In this document: positions 58,548 to 64,000 of the stretch, one piece after another
Position numbering within the stretch: the first letter of the stretch is position 1
How the letters are laid out: every line of letters begins with the position of its first letter
Assembly: GCF_000208745.1 (NCBI RefSeq)
Contig: NC_030855.1
Coordinates: 24,690,119-24,754,118, forward strand
Direction of reading: 5' to 3'
From: Theobroma cacao
Lineage: Eukaryota; Streptophyta; Magnoliopsida; Malvales; Malvaceae
Length of the DNA stretch: 64,000 bases
Translations under genes and position numbers: made by a program
Notes under the pieces: generated by a model
What the model was told of the DNA's origin: nothing
What the model saw: the letters and a program-made list of their open reading frames with translations, nothing else
Database searches by the model: none

Positions 58548-59582
58548 AATAGACTAAATGCTCAATTTAAGGTTAAAATTTTTAAATTTTTATTAATTTA
58601 GAGTCAAATGTTTTAATTGTAATAATTAACGATCAAATGTTTGCAGTTTCTTACTAATTAAGGACTAAAGAAGGAGGTGTCTGGCACATGTAAGATATGT
58701 GCATGACATGGACACTGCTTGGATTTTTGCCTCTTACGTGGCAAGTGAATTAGATTTTTGGCAAATGACGTCGTATTGTTCAGGCAAAAACGACTCTATT
58801 TGCCCCTATTTGGTTACTTCCATCAGTTAAAATTTCCCATCATTTTAGTTTTCCCACCATCGACCCAAATTACCCACACACTTCTTCCTCTCCTCTCTAA
58901 TCCACCTTTTCTCTCTTATTGTTTTCCCTTTCCATAGTCTCACCATCCAACTAGATGTCTCTCGTGGTCAACTTATCAAGCGTCACCTGTTTGTGGGTTC
59001 CCATCGCTGTCATCTTGTCGTCGTTTGCTAAACTAAAAATAGTTAGGATAATTTTGTTAGAAAGTTTTTTTCTATCAAGTTAAAACGGTTCAAATTATAA
59101 CGTGGCCTGTAACAATTTTTTTATAATAACGTGTAACAATTAAATTTTTCAACATGTTGTATAACAACTAAATTTTTAACATGACGTGTAACAACTATAT
59201 TTTTCAATAGGACATGTAATAACTAAATTTCAACATGGAGTCTAACAACTACATTTTTCAACATAACATGTAAACTAAATTTTTAAAATGACGTGTAACA
59301 ACTAAATTTTTCAACATGATATGTAATAACTAAATTTTGAACATGACGTGTAACAACTAAATTTTAAAATATGACATATAACATTACATTTTTCAAAACT
59401 GCCATATTATCAACTCACGCGATTTTCTGTCGCGTATGATACACGTTCTATCTACCTATCAATTTAACCTTTAGTTATAAGAAATGGAAAATATTTGGTC
59501 TTTTATTATTACAATTGAAATGTTTGGCTATTAATGAAAAAATGTTCAAATGTTTAGCCCCAATTTGAGCATTTAGCTATTG
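58548..59582 (+). mobile_element. TIR element inserted in the terpene synthase 4 3' flank
   Basis: The ends are long imperfect inverted repeats: left aatagactaaatgctcaatt, right (reverse complement) aatagctaaatgctcaaatt. Similarity continues inward (tcaaatgttttaattgtaat vs acatttcaattgtaataata). The orthologous place beside synthases 1 and 2 reads gttacaaataatttttgcat without the insert. The sequence caaata stands on both sides and may be part of the target duplication. It is about 1 kb and non-coding, and contains a tandem repeat block. MULE-like or another TIR superfamily; unresolved. Confidence 0.72.
59101..59395 (+). repeat. About 30-bp tandem repeats inside the TIR element
   Basis: About ten imperfect units of the form catgacgtgtaacaactaaa plus tttttcaa. 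Confidence 0.8.
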
Positions 59583-59702
59583 CAAATAATGTTTGAATAT
59601 AATTTTCTGAACTTGAAATTAATCATGATCCAGAGAAAATATATGTGGCATGAAGAGCTAGGAGTTTCCAAGATAGAGTTGTTAGGCAAAGGTCGTGTTC
59701 AT

Positions 59703-62189
59703 TCATAAAAGAGTTTTCATGGGTACACTTTCGAACAGTAGGCACTCCATGTACTCTTCCAGGCTCGGAAGGCATTGGTTTTCATTGTAACTATACATCA
59801 GAGGTACCATTCTGGCAATGTTTAGAGAAGCCCTGGCGAAAGGCAACGAAAATGAATTTTGAGAGAGGCATTTGTGGTTGAGGCGCTTCCAAGCGTTTGA
59901 AATCATATGGGTAACATGTTTCCGGACACTTTCAACCTCAACGCCTTGGTGCTCCTTCATGTAGCAATCAACATAGGATCCATCGTTCCCATCCTGATTC
60001 TCATCCTACAATAAAATGTAACATGTTTAACAAACGAGAGTTGACACTTTGATTAATTGCATGTGGATTTCCAGTTGAGGTTCTACCTTGGCACTTCCCA
60101 AGTCATCCCAGAGTCGAAGGATTGTTGCAGTGGATGATATCATGCCAGGATTGTTGTCAATGAGTTCCACATGCTGATTATTTAAGCCTTGGCCAAGGAG
60201 GAAGAAGATGTGAACCAGGACTATATGTACTCCTGAGCTAGTGATCCCATTCTCCAAGTACTCCTTCGCCTTTGGCAACTTCCCTGAAGCAAACCATCGT
60301 GCTTCTACCAAAAATGCTCTGCACAAAGTGGCCCACTGCAATACATACCCAACTTTATTATAAGTTATAAAGGTATAAAGGAGAATTTTTCACCCAAAAA
60401 GATATGCATGCCATGGATATTAGAAAAAATTCATTTTAGGATTAACTTTTTACTTTTTCAAGTGACAAAATCATATTAAAACTTGATTATAATATACAAT
60501 ATGCTTTTCAGATCAAGATGGCCTTTTCTGGTGGCCTTTTTTAGCATCATAATTAAAGAAATAAACATTTTGTTTCCTTGGATTAACTAGCTCTAGAATT
60601 AATCAAACCCCACATACCGCCTTCCTTAAGGAATTGACAGGGTTCCACCCGTGCTCCTTATACACCTTGTGGCTAATTTCATCAGTGATATCATCAAGAG
60701 CTTTGAAGCAAATTTGCATGTAATCTGGTAATCGATCAGTAGAACCGTAATCCCATCTATATGCAAGTTAATTATGAAAGAATTTGTGAGTTTGATGCTA
60801 CTAAAAAAGAAAAAATTGTATGTGCTTGATAGTTATGGTAATTCTGATGCATTACCTATCGACGGCTTGCGTGAAGAGAGTGAGTTCATCTAGTGTCCCA
60901 TAAACATCGAAAATATCATCGATGATGTAGATTAAGGAAATGGGTTTTGTCAGATCAATCCGTTGCTCTGACAAGTTTGGATTAGTCAGGGAAGCCATGG
61001 ACCAAATGTACCATTTCAGTGGTTGGTCTCTTGCAAACTCCAACTCCTTGGCTAAACCCAGGTCCTTCCACCAACTAAACAATTCATCAACCATACAAGT
61101 AAATTAGAGTTGGGGGATAAAAAAAGAGCTAGAAAGGCTTTTGGTTTGTGTTGATTCTAATATAAATCTTACTTGGAAATGCGAACAACTTCTTCCTGAT
61201 GTAAAGATTGGACTATATTGAAATCCATTTTAGCTAGTTCTTGGAGGACATTTATCCAACCATTTGTGCCTTGGACATTAGTTAGCAAGTTTCTGGCTGT
61301 GAATCTTGATAGGCTTTTATGATAAGGTTGGTCCAGTGTAGTTTTTATAACTCTTTCAGAGAACCGGTCCAGTTCTCTACTTTGCCATGTTTTCAAGGCC
61401 TGGGAACTGAATTCTTTGGCTCTATCAAGAATATCTTCTCCCTCTACGGCTAGTTGTGAAGCTTCATACAGTTCCATCAATCCTTTGATGTCCCTTCGTA
61501 GTTCATTTCTGAAACTGCCCTCCCTGTCCTTGAACCTGTCAAACACTCCTGCTTCAAAACCATTTCCATTAGTTACTTAACAGAACAGAATACTCTCTTT
61601 AGTCTAAGTAAAACAGGCTCGGATTTGGCACTTCTGCACACACCTGCTGGGACAAAGTAACCTTCTTGTCTAAGTAGTCGAAAGCGAAGGGCAACCTCAT
61701 GAAGATCATAGTCATGAACCCCATTAGTGCAAGACAGCATGTACTGCTTTTGCAGAACTTCATCAATCTCATACTGAAAATGGTGGTCGATGCCTAGGCG
61801 CTGGATCGCATCAATCATGACCAAACCTTGTGATGGATCTTCTCCCACTTCTCTGAATACACGCTTAAATGTCTCCAACTTGTTCGCGTGTTCAATGCGA
61901 AATTCATCCTGCAAGATTTACAGAGTTGGCTAAAGCTTGCGAATGAAAAAGAAACAGTACAAGGGAAAGAACATAACGACAAACTCACGGTAATGGTAGG
62001 GTGTCCACTTCGATGACCAAAGTGTTCAGGGGGTGTAGAAACAATTCTGTGATCTCTAGCGATGGAACATCTAGGATTCATAGGCAATGAAGCAGGACCA
62101 ACAAGGTTAGAATTGTGCAATAGTGAAGCTTTGTTACTAGCAATTGGAGCAATGGGGAATGAGAAAGAAACATTGGAAAACAACGCCAT
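59703..62189 (-). CDS. Terpene synthase 4, TPS-g clade
   Basis: Seven exons: 61989-62189, 61644-61908, 61173-61548, 60856-61074, 60618-60756, 60087-60335, 59703-60005 (583 aa). All junctions are GT-AG and the first six exons have the same lengths as in synthases 1 and 2. DDIFD is near 333-337, DDLGSAKDE near 477-485, and the [10 protein letters not shown] segment is present. No RR(x)8W is present. The C-terminus is altered: after ESVPMKT the frame ends LL, because the last codons differ from the NTSA ending of its paralogues. Within exon 5 [14 protein letters not shown] replaces [14 protein letters not shown]. The predicted class is an acyclic mono- or sesquiterpene synthase; substrate and product are unknown. 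A TATA box lies at 62238-62247. No disabling change was seen. Confidence 0.92.
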
Positions 62190-62237
62190 GGAGAGTATTT
62201 CTTGAATAGTTGATGCATGGTAGGAAAAGCAAAGGTG

Positions 62238-62247
62238 TCTATTTATA
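62238..62247 (-). promoter_or_regulatory. TATA box of terpene synthase 4
   Basis: tataaataga on the minus strand, about 50-58 bp before the ATG; identical to synthase 2. Confidence 0.75.
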
Positions 62248-63218
62248 GGATTCCATGCTGGAATGCAACTACTAGCAATGTATCCACTAACCAACGTGAC
62301 AATCAAGAATTAAAATTCTTAAAACTATTATATCAATTCACAGGATTTTTTCTTTTTCGCATGTTTTCAATAATGTCAAGTTCAAAAAGGTACTAATTTG
62401 CACTACACCATGACAAAACTAAGGGCAGTGCTAGAGTATTTTTAAGAGGGCAAACAAAAAAGTCAGTAAGAACTTTTTATATGATCAAATTTTTACACAT
62501 GATATATATATGTTCACTTATGCAAATTAAAAGAATAAATACTATACCATAAACTTTTATATAATTATATTATTTGAATGAAAAATAAATTATTAAATGT
62601 TGAAATCAATAAATTTTTAAATCACATATTTTGTTGAGAGTAAAAGAAAAAAAAACTAATATAGATAATAACATTCACAATAGAGAGTCAAATTACCTTA
62701 CCTCGATTGCAGAAGATGATTTTTTACATCTGGTACGGAATCAGACAAGAATATAAACCAAGATGATAAAAAAAAAACCAAAAGATATAAGTAAAAGGTT
62801 TATTAATATCAAAAAAATCTTTCAATGCTTTCCGAATTCTGTCCTTTGTAATGTTTACAAAAAGTTCCTATACAAAGTAATGATCATCAATTTCAAGAAT
62901 TCATTGCTGTTTGTCAAACAATGTTTAATTAGGCTAATATCACATCAACATGAAGCCAAGCATTGCCCATATAATTGAATCAATAATTGAAGATTTTTGT
63001 TTTGTAGGGAAGACTATCTGATGACATGAGTGGAGAGGTTGATATAGTTTTGCTTTAGAGACCGAGACGAAGCTTTCGCTGTTGAGACTCGACCAGTCAT
63101 GTCATCACATATCTGACGTGAAGGTTGGTTATCTCCATCTGCAATGCCACAACAACGTGGTCGTACCGTTCCTCTCTCTCTTTGGTTGCCCTTTTTCTTT
63201 GCAGTGAGATTAGAGATG
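62248..63218. other. Upstream region of terpene synthase 4
   Basis: It matches the upstream region of synthase 2 in order: the degraded repeat at 62410-62700, then ctcgaccagtcatgtcatca at about 63087 and the gcagtgagattagagatg end at 63201-63218, where an LTR interrupts it. No gene was recognised. Confidence 0.6.
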
Positions 63219-64000
63219 TGTCGTGACGTGCGGGTCCGGGAACCCGTCCACCAGACGCGGGCAAAAATTAAATATGTGTAGGTGTGGGAGTCGCCACCAA
63301 TCATGTTTATCTAAGGTGTGATTGGTCACCTATTAACCCGATTCTTAATCGACGAAGTTCTAAATTAATTTTAGGTCCGTCGAAAGAACGAGAACTGGTC
63401 CACGTTTTTTAGAGATGGGTTCGGGAATGCGGTTACGCACGGAGAAGGATTAGCACCTCCGTGACGCCCGTTCTACGAACGGTACCATTTAATCTTAAGT
63501 TATCTTAATATAGCCTTTTCTTAGTTTAATCCATATTTTATTAATTAAAAAATTTTTATTGAATTGTCAGACTGAGTTTTTCACTTGGTCTTACGTATGC
63601 ATATGATGCAAGCGTAGAATGATATCGTGACTTGTTTATTTTAAATGATGGAGTCGGTAATCTTTTATTGAAAAATTATTCGAAGACTATCCCAACACTT
63701 TGGTGAAGTCTCGAAATCCTCCTCACCTAGAGATATCCCCGGAAGAACTCGTCTCTACAAGCTCCTCGGGGAAATCTCATCATCGGAATTCCCGCGCCAT
63801 TTGCAAAATAAGAGTGGCATGCAATGACAGTATAAAATGATGGTATCTACATGCACGCGTTTATTGATTATTTAAAAATTTTGATTATTTGTTATTTATT
63901 TTTTTTTATTTATATATATACTTTATTTTTTGGTTATTTAAATCCATGTTTGTTGTTGGTCAATTTTTTTACTTGTTTACAAAGCTTATCTAAATAATTA
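63219..64000 (-). mobile_element. LTR of family S, copy D, cut by the window edge
   Basis: It starts TGTCGTGACG in the same reverse orientation as copy A and carries the family block (gcggttacgcacggagaagg, ttagcacctccgtgacgccc) at 63430-63475. The candidate left target duplication is agatg (63214-63218). It continues beyond the window, so solo or full-length status is unknown. It is the best-preserved copy of this block. Confidence 0.85.

Noticed and set aside
59101..59395. Regular repeats considered as a CRISPR array
   Set aside because: Units are imperfect, contiguous and without unique spacers, in a plant nuclear transposon.

Overview
The window is nuclear DNA of a flowering plant, most likely a woody eudicot. 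The evidence is AT-rich intergenic DNA, GT-AG introns, pentatricopeptide repeat (PPR) genes, a DYT1-type bHLH, a DUF538 gene, a tandem cluster of TPS-g terpene synthases, and LTR retrotransposons with 5-bp target duplications. The species cannot be fixed from sequence alone; the gene content would fit Citrus or another rosid.

Left third (1-19.1 kb), gene-bearing: a decayed intron-containing copy of the cohesin subunit gene SCC3 (2.1-6.9 kb, +); a disordered Tyr/Gly-rich protein like Arabidopsis At5g39570/PLDRP1 (8.2-9.3 kb, +); a two-exon secreted DUF538 protein (10.8-11.6 kb, +); a small signal-peptide/one-TM protein (12.4-12.7 kb, -); a four-exon DYT1-like tapetum bHLH (13.5-14.7 kb, -) whose first intron appears to be GC-AG; and two intronless tandem PPR genes of the mitochondrial PPR336/At3g13160 type (15.7-16.8 and 17.9-19.1 kb, +).

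Middle and right (19-64 kb): a terpene synthase cluster, all on the minus strand, embedded in transposons. Three seven-exon TPS-g genes look intact (26.1-28.6, 30.7-33.2 and 59.7-62.2 kb; 584, 585 and 583 aa). Two more are dead. One (35.8-41.3 kb) has frameshifts and is cut twice by solo LTRs of one family in opposite orientations. The other (43.7-55.5 kb) lost exons 3-5, exon 1 and most of exon 2, and carries an 11-kb Copia array inside exon 6. The duplicated blocks share flanking modules. A diverged copy of the 3' flank of the second PPR gene sits beside the last terpene synthase, so the duplications probably began next to that PPR gene.

The most unusual structure is the Copia array at 44237-55199, laid out LTR-I-LTR-I-LTR-I-LTR. 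Its three internal regions are nearly identical and each keeps a 972-codon open frame that lacks the whole reverse transcriptase domain and has damaged integrase residues. The outer LTRs are more diverged than the two inner ones, so the array seems to have grown after the first insertion. A second notable pattern is a run of short perfect palindromes in the U3 part of the solo-LTR family; the palindrome sequences differ between copies while the ability to pair is kept.
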